Source: a bacterium (lineage in GTDB: Bacteria > Desulfobacterota > Binatia > Binatales > Binataceae). From it: 56,085 nucleotides of DNA. The DNA is taken from NCBI GenBank assembly GCA_014896235.1, contig JADBKU010000037.1:1-56085 (forward strand), written 5' to 3'. Below are positions 25,912 to 34,128 of the stretch, in pieces; position 1 is the first letter of the stretch; every line of letters starts with the position of its first letter. A model generated the notes under the pieces. It saw only the letters and a program-made list of their open reading frames with translations. It ran no database searches and was not told the origin of the DNA. The position numbers and the translations under genes are program-made.

Positions 25912-27054
25912 TCATGCGGCTTTCTTCTTGCGCCCGTTGCCAGCCGCGGCGTGGACTTCGTCCTTGCGCACGATAAACCGCTCGTCGAGCTGGCCCATCT
26001 TTTCGACCACGCCGCCGTATTCAAGCTCGCTGTACGGAAGCATCGCCGGGCCAGAGAAGCCCTGATTGCGGATTTCCGCGGCCTTCTGCGCGACGTTGTT
26101 GCGCACCCAGTCCCAGAACGGATGGTCGAAGGCGTCGACCGCCTCGGTGAACTTGCCGTTATGGACGCAGAACGCCGCCGCGCTCACGATCGCCGGACCG
26201 TCGAAGAAGGAAATCGTCGAGTTCAGCTTCACCGGCTTTTCAATTCATGGCTAACATCAGTGCCAAAACATGTGAAACAAAATCCGGAAGGGCGAGAGGA
26301 CTTCGCCGGTGGCTGGAAAGTTGCCCTGCGTGCGCACCAACGCGACCGGATCGTCCTTGCCGGTGTAGGTGCCCGCGATATTGTGCAGGCGCGAGGTCGA
26401 AACCACGGCCGCCACGTCGTTGTTGGCGCGGCTGCGGATCGATTCGACCACGAAGCGTTCGTTGTCGCGCAGCAGGCAGGCGATATCGTAAAGCTCCTCG
26501 GGCGCGTTCAGCTCGATCACACGGTCGCCTTCGGTGTGATTCACGTCCATGATCGTGAAGGTGAAACCCTTCGCCATCTTGGGCGAGAGCAGCAGTCCCG
26601 CGCAGTGCATCGGGTCGCAGAAGGCGAGGTAGAGCGGCAGATTGTAGGCGCCCGGATCGGTCTTGTCGGCCGCGAAGAAGACGAAAGGCTCGTTGGGACG
26701 CTCCTCGAACTCCATTTCGCACGACGCCGGTCCGAGGCCGCGGATATTACCCGAGAAAGCGTCCTTGAGTAGATCCTGTCCGGCGCCATAAAGGCCCTGC
26801 TCCTTGGCGACTTTAGTGCCGGCCATGAAGGCGTCCCACGCCAGCTCGTGGATCTTCGGATCGTTGACGCCCCGATCGTGCGCCATCAGCAGCGCGACGT
26901 CGTCGCCCGTGGAGCTGACGTACAGATCGCTCAGCAGCTTCTTGCCCTTGTCGCGGACGTACTGCTCGACGGTCTGTTTGAGCTTGGCGCTGGGTTTGAT
27001 ATGACCGCCGATCGATCCAACGTCGGCCTTGATTACTGACAAAGTGGTTTTCAT
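25912..27054 (-). pseudogene. Fructose-1,6-bisphosphate aldolase/phosphatase, split by in-frame stops in a 48-bp AT-rich segment
   Basis: The archaeal-type bifunctional enzyme makes fructose-6-phosphate from triose phosphates. The N-terminal piece (26257-27054, 265 residues) starts MKTTLSVIKADVGSIGGH and has the metal-binding Asp pair in STGDD, GAGQDLL, ADKTDPGAYNLP and the Schiff-base region TYTGKDDP. The C-terminal piece (25912-26232) resumes with KLNSTISFFDGPAIVSAA and keeps the Tyr of ELEYGG. The two are in the same frame, separated by three stops in a 48-base, 33 percent GC stretch (26236-26283) where the family has its Arg-Gly-Ser-His substrate-lid loop. GGAGGTGA precedes the start. It cannot make one intact chain as read. 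Confidence 0.85.
26236..26283. other. AT-rich foreign-looking segment inside the FBP aldolase/phosphatase gene
   Basis: Forty-eight bases with 16 G/C, against well over 60 percent in the flanks. Its ends form an imperfect inverted repeat (TTTTCAATTCATG against TTTTGTTTCACATG read on the other strand). It replaces, rather than adds to, roughly the expected coding length, and carries TGA, TAG and TGA in the gene frame. Confidence 0.6.
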
Positions 27055-27126
27055 GGGTTTCTCACCTCCGAGCCCGAACCCGGGTTTTGGATTTCCACCG
27101 CACTCCGCGCGGCCGATCGCCTCACA

Positions 27127-27384
27127 CTAGCTGCGCCGCGTCGCGCATCCGCAACCGCCGCCGCATCCGCCGGACCGCCGCGGCTCGCCGATTTGATAGC
27201 CGGCGGCCTCGAGTTCCGGCGCGCCGATCCACTGCAACTCCGAATCGACCGCCGCGTCGCAATGGACGCAGCGGCGGCGCTCCCCAATCTCGTCAAAATC
27301 GACGTAGGTCAGGACAGTCCGGTCGCAAGCCGCGCATCGCGCGGTGGGAAAGGAAGTTTCGGTTCGCGCGTTCTCGCGTGTCAC
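27127..27384 (-). CDS. Small zinc-ribbon-like protein with Gly/Cys-rich tail
   Basis: An 85-residue soluble protein with a treble-like arrangement CAACDRTVLTYVDFDE, then CVHC, then a spacer and a tail SGGCGGGCGCA. The two CxxC pairs suggest a zinc ribbon; the Gly-Cys tail is like the end of FmdB-type regulatory proteins, but the start does not match that family. It begins at a GTG with only a weak upstream AAGAAA, and lies 72 bases upstream of the FBP aldolase/phosphatase on the same strand, so the two may be co-transcribed. Function unknown. Confidence 0.6.
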   Translation of the reverse strand: MTRENARTETSFPTARCAACDRTVLTYVDFDEIGERRRCVHCDAAVDSELQWIGAPELEAAGYQIGEPRRSGGCGGGCGCATRRS

Positions 27385-27529
27385 TGGATTTCTTTATAGT
27401 AGTTTTCCGTCCGCTGGCAAAGCAAACATCGCTCAATAAACGCATCGCGCCATGCTAATTTTGCAGGACGGCGCGCCATCGCGGCGCCGCTCGACCATCA
27501 ATGCCAGCCGAACTGCGAGAATTCGCCCG

Positions 27530-28258
27530 ATGAAGCCAAACGTCATGCCTCCCACGCCGCTTCCGACCGCGCTGGTGCTCGCCGGGATGCTCGACCATAG
27601 CGAGCTGCGCGGCGCCGGCGGGGCGGTTTGGCGGGCCGAAGTCGTGAGCGTCCGGCCGGTGCGGCCGCGCGCGGGATGGCACTACCTGACCGTCGCGATC
27701 GCGCGCGACGGCGGCGCGCCGTCGGCGTCGCCGCTGATGACCGGCATCCTGAGCGGCGGCGGCCGCGGCGTGAAGCCGTGGTGCGAATGCCGGCTTTATC
27801 CGGAAGTGCGGACCGCCGACGGCGCGGCGCTCGACGCGCGCGGCGCCGGACTGGAAGCGGCGTTGGTCGCGCGCTTGGGCGAAATCATTCCGGACGGCGG
27901 CCACCTGATGGCCGAGTACGAAAGCCCCGGACAGGAACGCACGCACGCGGAACTGTTGCTGCGCGTGCCGCCGGCGGCGTCGTATCTCGGTGCGCTGATG
28001 TTCGAGGCCGGTTTTCGCGGCGCGTTCAAGGATTGGTACATCTCCGAGGGCGGCCACGAGGGCCCGCGCAAGCTGCAGGCGAACAAGTCGCCAAACCCGG
28101 GCGCGGCGCGCGCCGCGCTGCGCGAGCATGAACGCGAGCTGGGCGAATTCCTCAAGCGGCGGCTGCCGGAAAATCTCCGGGACGCGGAAATCGTGCGCAC
28201 CGCCCAGGGCCGCGCGCGCCGGATTCTCGCCATGATTCGCCGCGCTCTGAGACGGTAG
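27530..28258 (+). CDS. DUF1122 family protein
   Basis: About 242 residues. The C-terminal part fits DUF1122: GGHLMAEYES, VPPAASYLGALMFEAGF, then the strongly conserved FKDWYISEGGHEGPRKLQA. An N-terminal beta-rich region precedes it. DUF1122 is known mainly from archaea and some deltaproteobacteria; it resembles GNAT-like acyltransferase folds, though that is inference. I chose ATG 27530 (GAGA nine bases upstream); the frame is open back to an ATG at 27452. It converges on the ABC permease, 13 bases apart. Confidence 0.75.
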   Translation: MKPNVMPPTPLPTALVLAGMLDHSELRGAGGAVWRAEVVSVRPVRPRAGWHYLTVAIARDGGAPSASPLMTGILSGGGRGVKPWCECRLYPEVRTADGAALDARGAGLEAALVARLGEIIPDGGHLMAEYESPGQERTHAELLLRVPPAASYLGALMFEAGFRGAFKDWYISEGGHEGPRKLQANKSPNPGAARAALREHERELGEFLKRRLPENLRDAEIVRTAQGRARRILAMIRRALRR

Positions 28259-28271
28259 GGCAATCCCCGTC

Positions 28272-29183
28272 TCAGGCGCGAATATATGGTTCGCCGAGCG
28301 CGGACGGCGCGTCGGCCTGTCCGCCCATGAGCGCCAGCACCGCGACCGTGAGCAGGTAGGGCAGCGCCAGGAACAGTTGATAGGGAATCGCCGTGGCGGC
28401 GGCCTGCAGAACGAATTGCAGAGCGATCGCGGCGCCGAACATCAGCGACGCCGCCGCGACCCCCCAGGCGTTCCAGCGGCCGACGATAACCACCGCCAGC
28501 GCGACGTAGCCGCGGCCCGCGGAAATGCCCTCGACGAAAGTGTCGGCGTACGCCAGCGTGAGATAGGCGCCGCCAAGCCCGCTGAGCGCCCCCGACGCGA
28601 GCAGCGCGATCCAGCGCAGGCGATAGACGCCGAGCCCGAGCGCGTCGGCCGCTTCGGGGCGCTCGCCGGCCGCGCGCAGGCTCAGCCCGAAACGGCTGCG
28701 GCCGATCGTCCAGGCGATCGCCGGCACGAGCGCGAAGGCCAGATAAACCAGCGCGGATTGGTCGAACAACGCGCGCCCGATCAGCGGAAGGCGCGCGAGC
28801 GGGCCGAGCGCAATCGGGCGCATCGGGGCGACCGTGAACGCGCGTCCCGTGGCCCCATAGATGCGCTGATAGAGCATCCCCGTCACGCCCGCCGCAAGGA
28901 GATCGATCGCGGTTCCGGCGACGACCTGATTGACGGCGAGATTGACCGCGACGAAGGCGAAGATCGCGTTGATCGCCACGCCGCCGCCAATCGCCGCGGC
29001 GACGCCCGCCAGCGTGGCGCCGGTGGCGTGCGCGACGGCGACCCCGGCGAACGCGCCGGCCAGCATCGCGCCCTCGATCCCGATATTGATTACGCCGGCG
29101 CGCTCGACGATCAGCTCGCCCAACGCCGCCAGCAACAGCGGCGTCGCCATCGCGATCGTCGACGCCGCGAACGCCTCAAGCAT
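28272..29183 (-). CDS. ABC transporter permease, BMP/nucleoside type (second permease)
   Basis: A 303-residue membrane protein with about eight to nine helices. It has the YufQ/NupQ pattern: GELIVERAGVINIGIEGAMLAGAF near the start, then GMLYQRIYG and RAAGERPEAADALG, and finally ALAVVIVGRWNAWG. In BMP-type importers two different permeases form the channel. Its start overlaps the end of the first permease gene by 8 bases. It is the last gene of the operon. Confidence 0.88.
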   Translation of the reverse strand: MLEAFAASTIAMATPLLLAALGELIVERAGVINIGIEGAMLAGAFAGVAVAHATGATLAGVAAAIGGGVAINAIFAFVAVNLAVNQVVAGTAIDLLAAGVTGMLYQRIYGATGRAFTVAPMRPIALGPLARLPLIGRALFDQSALVYLAFALVPAIAWTIGRSRFGLSLRAAGERPEAADALGLGVYRLRWIALLASGALSGLGGAYLTLAYADTFVEGISAGRGYVALAVVIVGRWNAWGVAAASLMFGAAIALQFVLQAAATAIPYQLFLALPYLLTVAVLALMGGQADAPSALGEPYIRA

Positions 29184-30255
29184 CGCACGTCTCCGCCGTG
29201 GCGTCTGGCCGGTCCGGCGCGCCGCCCTCCAGCAATTCGCGCCATCCGCCGCCTGCCGCCGCGTCGAAAGCCAGCATCACGATAATCACGAGCGCCTGAA
29301 CTACATAGACCAGTTGCGCCGGCACGCCGTCGGCCCGCTGCATCGCCTGCGAGCCATTGTCGAGCGCGCCGAACAGCAGCGCGGCGGGCACGACGCCGAG
29401 CGGACTGAGCCGCGCGACCAGCGCCACCGCGATCGCCTCGTAGCCCCATCCCGGGGAAATCGTTTCGTACAAGCGATGGGTGATCGCGGAGATTTGCACC
29501 GCTCCGCCGCAGCCGGCGAGCGCGCCCGACAGCGCCATCGCGCCGACCGTGAGCCGCGCGATCGGCAGGCCGAAAAAGGCGCTGGCGCGGCGATTGCGGC
29601 CGAGCGCGCGCAATTCGAAGCCGGGAACGGTGCGGAACAATCCGAGCTCGCAAACGGCCGCGAGCGCGACCGCGAAGAGCATCGCGAGATTCAGCCGCGT
29701 GGGCGCGAAATAGAGATGCAGCCGCGCCGCGGCGGCGATTTTGCGGCTCGCGGGAAACGCGCCCGACGGCTCCATCAGCGGCCCGTGCACAGCCCAACTC
29801 AACAGTTGCGCCGCGATAAAATTGAGCATGATCGTGCTGATTACTTCATTGACGTTGCGGCGCGCCCGAAGCCATCCGGCAAGCCCGCCCCATAGCGCGC
29901 CGGCAAGGCCGCCGGCGCCGATTATCGCGACGATCGCGAGCGTGTGCGGCGCTCCGGCGAGCGCCGGACCGAGCGCGCCCGCGGCGAGCGCGCCGACGAC
30001 AAGCTGGCCGTCGGCCCCGATATTCCAAAGCGCGCCGTGAAACGCGACCGCGACGGCGAGGCCGCAGAAGACGAGCGGCGTGGCGCGGGCGAGCGTATCG
30101 GTGAAGGCAATCCAGTTGCCGAACGCGCCGTCGGCCAGATCGGCGGCGACGGCGAGCGGCGAAGCGCCAAGGAGCGCAAGCGCGATCGCCATGGCGGCGA
30201 GCGCGCAGCCGATCGCGGCGGCCGGACGGAGCGCCGCGGCGAGCCGCCTGCTCAT
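29176..30255 (-). CDS. ABC transporter permease, BMP/nucleoside type (first permease)
   Basis: A 359-residue membrane protein of the YufP/NupP type with about ten helices. Family motifs are FHGALWNIGADGQLVVGALAAG, INEVISTIMLNF-like sequence (NVNEVISTIMLNFIA) and ELRALGRNRRASAFFGL. It pairs with the second permease to import a small molecule, in relatives a nucleoside. Its ATG overlaps the stop of the ATPase gene by 4 bases and its end overlaps the next permease by 8. No substrate-binding lipoprotein gene is in the window. Confidence 0.88.
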   Translation of the reverse strand: MSRRLAAALRPAAAIGCALAAMAIALALLGASPLAVAADLADGAFGNWIAFTDTLARATPLVFCGLAVAVAFHGALWNIGADGQLVVGALAAGALGPALAGAPHTLAIVAIIGAGGLAGALWGGLAGWLRARRNVNEVISTIMLNFIAAQLLSWAVHGPLMEPSGAFPASRKIAAAARLHLYFAPTRLNLAMLFAVALAAVCELGLFRTVPGFELRALGRNRRASAFFGLPIARLTVGAMALSGALAGCGGAVQISAITHRLYETISPGWGYEAIAVALVARLSPLGVVPAALLFGALDNGSQAMQRADGVPAQLVYVVQALVIIVMLAFDAAAGGGWRELLEGGAPDRPDATAETCDA

Positions 30256-31727
30256 GCCGCCGCGCCCGCCATCAGCAGTCCCAGGCGCTCCGGATCGCGG
30301 TCGGCGGCGGGGGCTTCACGGACACGGCCTCGGACAATCACCAGCAGCCGTCCGCAGCATTCGAGCAGTTCGTCGAGGTCGGTCGAAATCAACAGCACCG
30401 CGCCGCCGGCGGCGGCGAACTCGGCAAGCCCGCGGCGCACTTGCGCGGCGGCGCCAAGGTCGAGGCCGCGGCAGATATCGTGCGCGACGATCACGCGCGG
30501 GGCGCCGGCCAGCGCGCGGGCCACGCCGAGCCGCTGGCGATTGCCGCCGGAAAGCGCGCCCGCCGCGCACGCCGATCCGGCGGCGGCGCGGATCGCAAAA
30601 CGATCGAGCAGGCCGGCGCAGAAACGCCGGGCGGCGCGGGACGCGATGAAGCCGCGCGGGGCCAGGCGCGCCCGCAGCGGGGCCGCGAGCAGCAGGTTTT
30701 CCCACAGGGTCATCTCGAGCACCAACCCGTCGCGGTCGCGATGCTGCGGGATCACGGCCACCGACGCGCCACCGGGCGCGGGCGCGATGCCGCCGGAGTC
30801 GAGTTTGACGGCGCCGGCGATCGCCTCGACCAATTCGGCTTGGCCGTTGCCGTCGACGCCGGCCAGGCCGACGATCTCGCCCGGCCGGACCGTCAGCGAA
30901 ATTTCGTCGAGCACGCGGCGGCCCTCGCGCACGAGCGTCACCCCCGCGAGCGCCAGCGCGGGCGCCGCCGCCGGATCCGGATCGCGCGGCGGCCGCGCCG
31001 GCGCGCCGGGCAACGCGCCGATCATCAGCCGGGCCAGTTCCGCCTCGCCGGTATCCGCCGCCGGCATCGTGGCGACGACGCGCCCGCGGCGCATCACCGT
31101 GATGCGATCGGCGACGGCCAGCGCCTCGGCCAGCTTGTGCGTCACGAGCACGACGATTCGTCCGGCGGCGCGCAAGCGTCCCAGCGCGTCGAGAAAAATT
31201 TTAAGTTCCGCCGGCGCGAGCAGGCTGGTCGGCTCGTCAAGGATCAACACGCGCGGCTCGAAGCTCAGCGCACGCACGATTTCCAGCCGCACGCGTTCGG
31301 CCACCGAACAATCGGCGACGAGCGCGCGCGGCGGCGGCAGATCGAAGCCGGATGCGGCGGCGATTTGGCGCGCGCGGGCGGCGACGGCGTCGAGTTCGCG
31401 CGGCGACGCGCCGGCGCCGAAGCCGCCGAGCGCCAGATTCTCCTCCCACGTCATCCGCTCGAACAGCATCGGACTCTGATAGACCGCCGCGATGCGCGCG
31501 CGGCGCAAGGCCGCGGCGGAGACGCCCGCGCGCAGCGCGGCGCCGTCGAGCAGCACCTGGCCCGAATCGGCCGCGAGGCGCCCGGCGATAATGCTGACCA
31601 GCGTGCTTTTGCCCGCGCCGTTCTCGCCGATCAACGCATGAATTTCGCCGGGACGGGCCTGAAAATCGACGCGGTCGAGCGCGAGCGTGCGGCCGAAACG
31701 CCGGCTGATGGAGCGGGTTTCGAGCAC
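30252..31727 (-). CDS. ABC transporter ATP-binding protein, two nucleotide-binding domains (BMP/nucleoside type)
   Basis: A 491-residue protein with two ABC domains. Domain 1 has an intact Walker A (GENGAGKST), a degenerate signature (CSVAERVRLEIVRAL) and Walker B ILDEPTSLL. Domain 2 has the degenerate Walker A typical of this class (GVDGNGQAEL), signature LSGGNRQRLGVARAL and the late Asp of VIVAHDICRGLDLG. This is the RbsA/YufO layout, in which one site does most of the ATP work. It starts 6 bases after the CCA-adding enzyme gene and overlaps the first permease by 4 bases. Confidence 0.92.
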   Translation of the reverse strand: MLETRSISRRFGRTLALDRVDFQARPGEIHALIGENGAGKSTLVSIIAGRLAADSGQVLLDGAALRAGVSAAALRRARIAAVYQSPMLFERMTWEENLALGGFGAGASPRELDAVAARARQIAAASGFDLPPPRALVADCSVAERVRLEIVRALSFEPRVLILDEPTSLLAPAELKIFLDALGRLRAAGRIVVLVTHKLAEALAVADRITVMRRGRVVATMPAADTGEAELARLMIGALPGAPARPPRDPDPAAAPALALAGVTLVREGRRVLDEISLTVRPGEIVGLAGVDGNGQAELVEAIAGAVKLDSGGIAPAPGGASVAVIPQHRDRDGLVLEMTLWENLLLAAPLRARLAPRGFIASRAARRFCAGLLDRFAIRAAAGSACAAGALSGGNRQRLGVARALAGAPRVIVAHDICRGLDLGAAAQVRRGLAEFAAAGGAVLLISTDLDELLECCGRLLVIVRGRVREAPAADRDPERLGLLMAGAAA

Positions 31728-31733
31728 GGCGAA

Positions 31734-33071
31734 TCAGGCGGAACCGGCGGCCGCGGGTTTGAAGTTCTCGCGCACGAAGGCGAGCGCCTGATCGCGCGTC
31801 GCGAGCGCGCCGTCGAGATGCAAATCCTCGATTTCGCGCAGAATCGTTTTGAATTCGGGCCCCGGCCGAAATCCCATCGCGATCAGATCGTCGCCGCCGA
31901 TAAGCCGCGGCGGCGGGACCGCTTCGGCGCCGAGCGCGGCGCGCGCGCGGCGGCAGAGATGGTAGAAACCGAGGTACGAACTCGACGCAAGCGCGTCGTA
32001 CAGCGCAAGTTCGAGCAGCTCGTCGAAACCATCTTCGGTAATCATGCGCTTGAGCGTCGCCGGGCGCATCCGCGGCGCCATCGTCAGCCGCAGATGGTCG
32101 CGGACGAGGTAGCTGACGCGCTCCTGCACGAAGCGCGAACGGCGCAGCCGCCGCATCAATTCCGCCGCCATCTTCGCGCCGATATCGGTATGGCCGTAGT
32201 AGGTCATCTTGCCGCCGCCGTCCATGGCGAAACATCGCGGCTTGGCGATATCGTGGAGCAGCGCGCCGAACGCCAGCGTCTCCGGGCATCCCCGCCGCAA
32301 CATCGAGAGCATCAGCCGCGTATGCCGGTAGACGTCGCCCTCCGGATGGAAATTCGGGGGCTGCGGACATCCGGAAAGTTCAAGTACCTCGGGCATCACG
32401 ACCGCGGCCAGCCCGCTTTCGATCAGCAAATCGAGGCCGCGCGCGGCGCCGCCTTCGGTCATGATCATGGCCAGCTCCTCGCCGATCCGCTCGGCGGAAA
32501 TATGCGCGATTGCGGGCGCGCTGCGCTTGATCGCCGCCCAGGTGGCGGGATCGATCGCAAAGCCAAGGCGCGCGGCGAAGCGCACCGCGCGCAGCATGCG
32601 CAGATGGTCCTCGTCGAAGCGGGCGTAAACGTCGCCGATCGCGCGAATTATTCCGGCGCGCAGGTCGCGCATTCCGCCGACCAGATCGATCACGCGGCCG
32701 GTCGCCGGATCGAAGTACATTCCGCCGATCGTGAAGTCGCGCCGCTGAACGTCCTCCTCGATCGCGCCGAAACGAACTTCCGAGGGACGGCGGCCGTCGG
32801 CATAGCCGCCCTCCGCGCGGAAGGTAGCGACCTCGAACTGATCGCCGTCGATAACGACAAGGATTACGCCGAAGCGGGCGCCGACCGGAATCGTATGCTC
32901 GAACAGGCGCTGGACGGCCTCGGGGCGGGCGTCGGTCGCGATATCGTAGTCCTTGGCCGGGACGCCGATTATGCGGTCGCGCACGCATCCGCCGGCCAGA
33001 TAGGCGGCGAAGCCCGCTCGGCGCAATCGATCGATAATTGCGAAAGCTTTCCTTTCCTTCTCGACAGCCAT
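31734..33071 (-). CDS. CCA tRNA nucleotidyltransferase / poly(A) polymerase family protein
   Basis: A 445-residue class II nucleotidyltransferase. The catalytic head has GGCVRDRIIGVPAKDYDIAT (Asp-x-Asp metal site), then FGVILVVIDG and RRDFTIGGMYFD. The neck has EDHLRMLRAVRFAARLGF, and an HD-type domain with ALLHDIAKP follows. It adds the 3' CCA to tRNA, or, if it is a poly(A) polymerase, tails RNA; the head cannot decide. tRNA-Val here encodes its own CCA, so repair is a likely role. It leads directly into the ABC transporter genes and is divergent from cytochrome c. Confidence 0.88.
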   Translation of the reverse strand: MAVEKERKAFAIIDRLRRAGFAAYLAGGCVRDRIIGVPAKDYDIATDARPEAVQRLFEHTIPVGARFGVILVVIDGDQFEVATFRAEGGYADGRRPSEVRFGAIEEDVQRRDFTIGGMYFDPATGRVIDLVGGMRDLRAGIIRAIGDVYARFDEDHLRMLRAVRFAARLGFAIDPATWAAIKRSAPAIAHISAERIGEELAMIMTEGGAARGLDLLIESGLAAVVMPEVLELSGCPQPPNFHPEGDVYRHTRLMLSMLRRGCPETLAFGALLHDIAKPRCFAMDGGGKMTYYGHTDIGAKMAAELMRRLRRSRFVQERVSYLVRDHLRLTMAPRMRPATLKRMITEDGFDELLELALYDALASSSYLGFYHLCRRARAALGAEAVPPPRLIGGDDLIAMGFRPGPEFKTILREIEDLHLDGALATRDQALAFVRENFKPAAAGSA

Positions 33072-33254
33072 GGCTCGTTTGGCTTAATGTAGCGCCTTGT
33101 TCGCGCCGTGCGCTATCTGGGGGAAGATTCGGAGACGCGCAAGGCGCATCAAGCGGGCGGAGAATATCCGCCTTAAAAGTTCAACCAGATTTGACGGAAT
33201 CGTATTAAAATGGTAACGGTTTCGGCGAAAAACTCACCTTGCGGGGGAGGAGAA
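33072..33254. promoter_or_regulatory. Divergent region between the CCA-enzyme gene and cytochrome c
   Basis: 183 bases. A TTGACG at 33191-33196 is a fair -35, but the hexamer 17 bases on (TAACGG) is a poor -10. GGGGGAGGAG four bases before the ATG at 33255 is a strong ribosome binding site. Confidence 0.4.
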
Positions 33255-33725
33255 ATGGCGCTTAAACGTCTTGGATTCCGGAGCTTGGCGGCCGTTTTGG
33301 TGTTGGGCGGCGCGATCGTGGGCTTTACTTCAACGTCGGCGCGCGCCCAAGGCGGCGTGACGCTGGGACCCGGTGGTCAGGTCACATCGGGTAAACTGGA
33401 GTTCCGGCAGTATTGTGCGCAATGCCATGGCATGAACGCGACGGGCGACGGTCCGGTTGCTCCGGCGCTCAAGAAAAAACCGGCCAACCTGACTCTGCTG
33501 TCGAAGAAAAATGGCGGCGTGTTTCCTGAACAGGAAGTCCGCGATTTTATCGATGGCTCAAAAACCGCCGCGAGCCACGGCACGCGCGAGATGCCGATCT
33601 GGGGCTACGCGTTCATGTATCGTAACTATGCGCAGGCCAACAATCCGGAAGTATTGAGCAAAGAGCAGGTCAACAAGAAGATCGATCTGCTGGTCGATTA
33701 CATCAAGACCATCCAGGTGAAATAG
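33255..33725 (+). CDS. Class I c-type cytochrome
   Basis: A 156-residue precursor. The signal peptide (AAVLVLGGAIVGFTSTSARA) is cut after ARA. The heme site is CAQCH at residues 54-58, in a class I setting: RQYCAQCHGMNATGDGP, then ALKKKPANLT, and a Met ligand likely in REMPIWGY. It would carry electrons in the periplasm. The start is fixed by a strong GGAGGAG site; an ATG at 33210 would lengthen the signal unnaturally. It is a single gene followed by a terminator; no oxidase or dehydrogenase is next to it. Confidence 0.92.
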   Translation: MALKRLGFRSLAAVLVLGGAIVGFTSTSARAQGGVTLGPGGQVTSGKLEFRQYCAQCHGMNATGDGPVAPALKKKPANLTLLSKKNGGVFPEQEVRDFIDGSKTAASHGTREMPIWGYAFMYRNYAQANNPEVLSKEQVNKKIDLLVDYIKTIQVK

Positions 33726-33770
33726 CGGCGTAGGCTATACCGGTTTAAGGCCGGTCAAAGTTAGAAACCG

Positions 33771-33821
33771 CAACGCTCGGCGCGTGCCCAATTGGCAAAA
33801 CGCGCCGAGCGTTGTTTTTTT
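33771..33821 (+). terminator. Rho-independent terminator after cytochrome c
   Basis: A 14-bp perfect stem (arms 33771-33784 and 33801-33814, 16-base loop) followed by seven Ts at 33815-33821. It lies 46 bases after the cytochrome c stop and would end its transcript. Confidence 0.92.
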
Positions 33822-33915
33822 GTGCAGGACCCGCGCGGAGCGGCCCTGACGATGGTTCATTCCGCGGGGCGAAGCGGCGGACGGCCGAGTCGGCGACGCC
33901 GGTGCGAGCATAACC

Positions 33916-34128
33916 ATGCTGTTGATGCCTGTGCTCATGATCGTCGGGGCTTTGATTGGTCCGGTGGTTCTGATTTTGACCGTGCGGGCCTTAATCGTGA
34001 TGCCGCGCCGGCAGAAGAGACAGATCGCACTGCTAGAGTCGATCGACCGATCTCTACAGATGCTCCCTGCGGTACGCGAGAAACGGGCGGCGCAAGCCTC
34101 CCGCGGCAGTTCACCCCGCGGAACGTAG
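33916..34128 (+). CDS. Possible small single-helix membrane protein
   Basis: A 70-residue frame with one strong hydrophobic helix (LLMPVLMIVGALIGPVVLILTV) near the N-terminus and a basic, soluble tail (MPRRQKRQIALLESIDRSL). It lies just past a terminator, has no clear ribosome binding site, and overlaps the end of the SDR gene by 18 bases on the other strand. The helix and positive tail are in favour; lack of a binding site and of known family is against. Otherwise the 385 bases between cytochrome c and SDR hold only the terminator. Confidence 0.35.
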   Translation: MLLMPVLMIVGALIGPVVLILTVRALIVMPRRQKRQIALLESIDRSLQMLPAVREKRAAQASRGSSPRGT

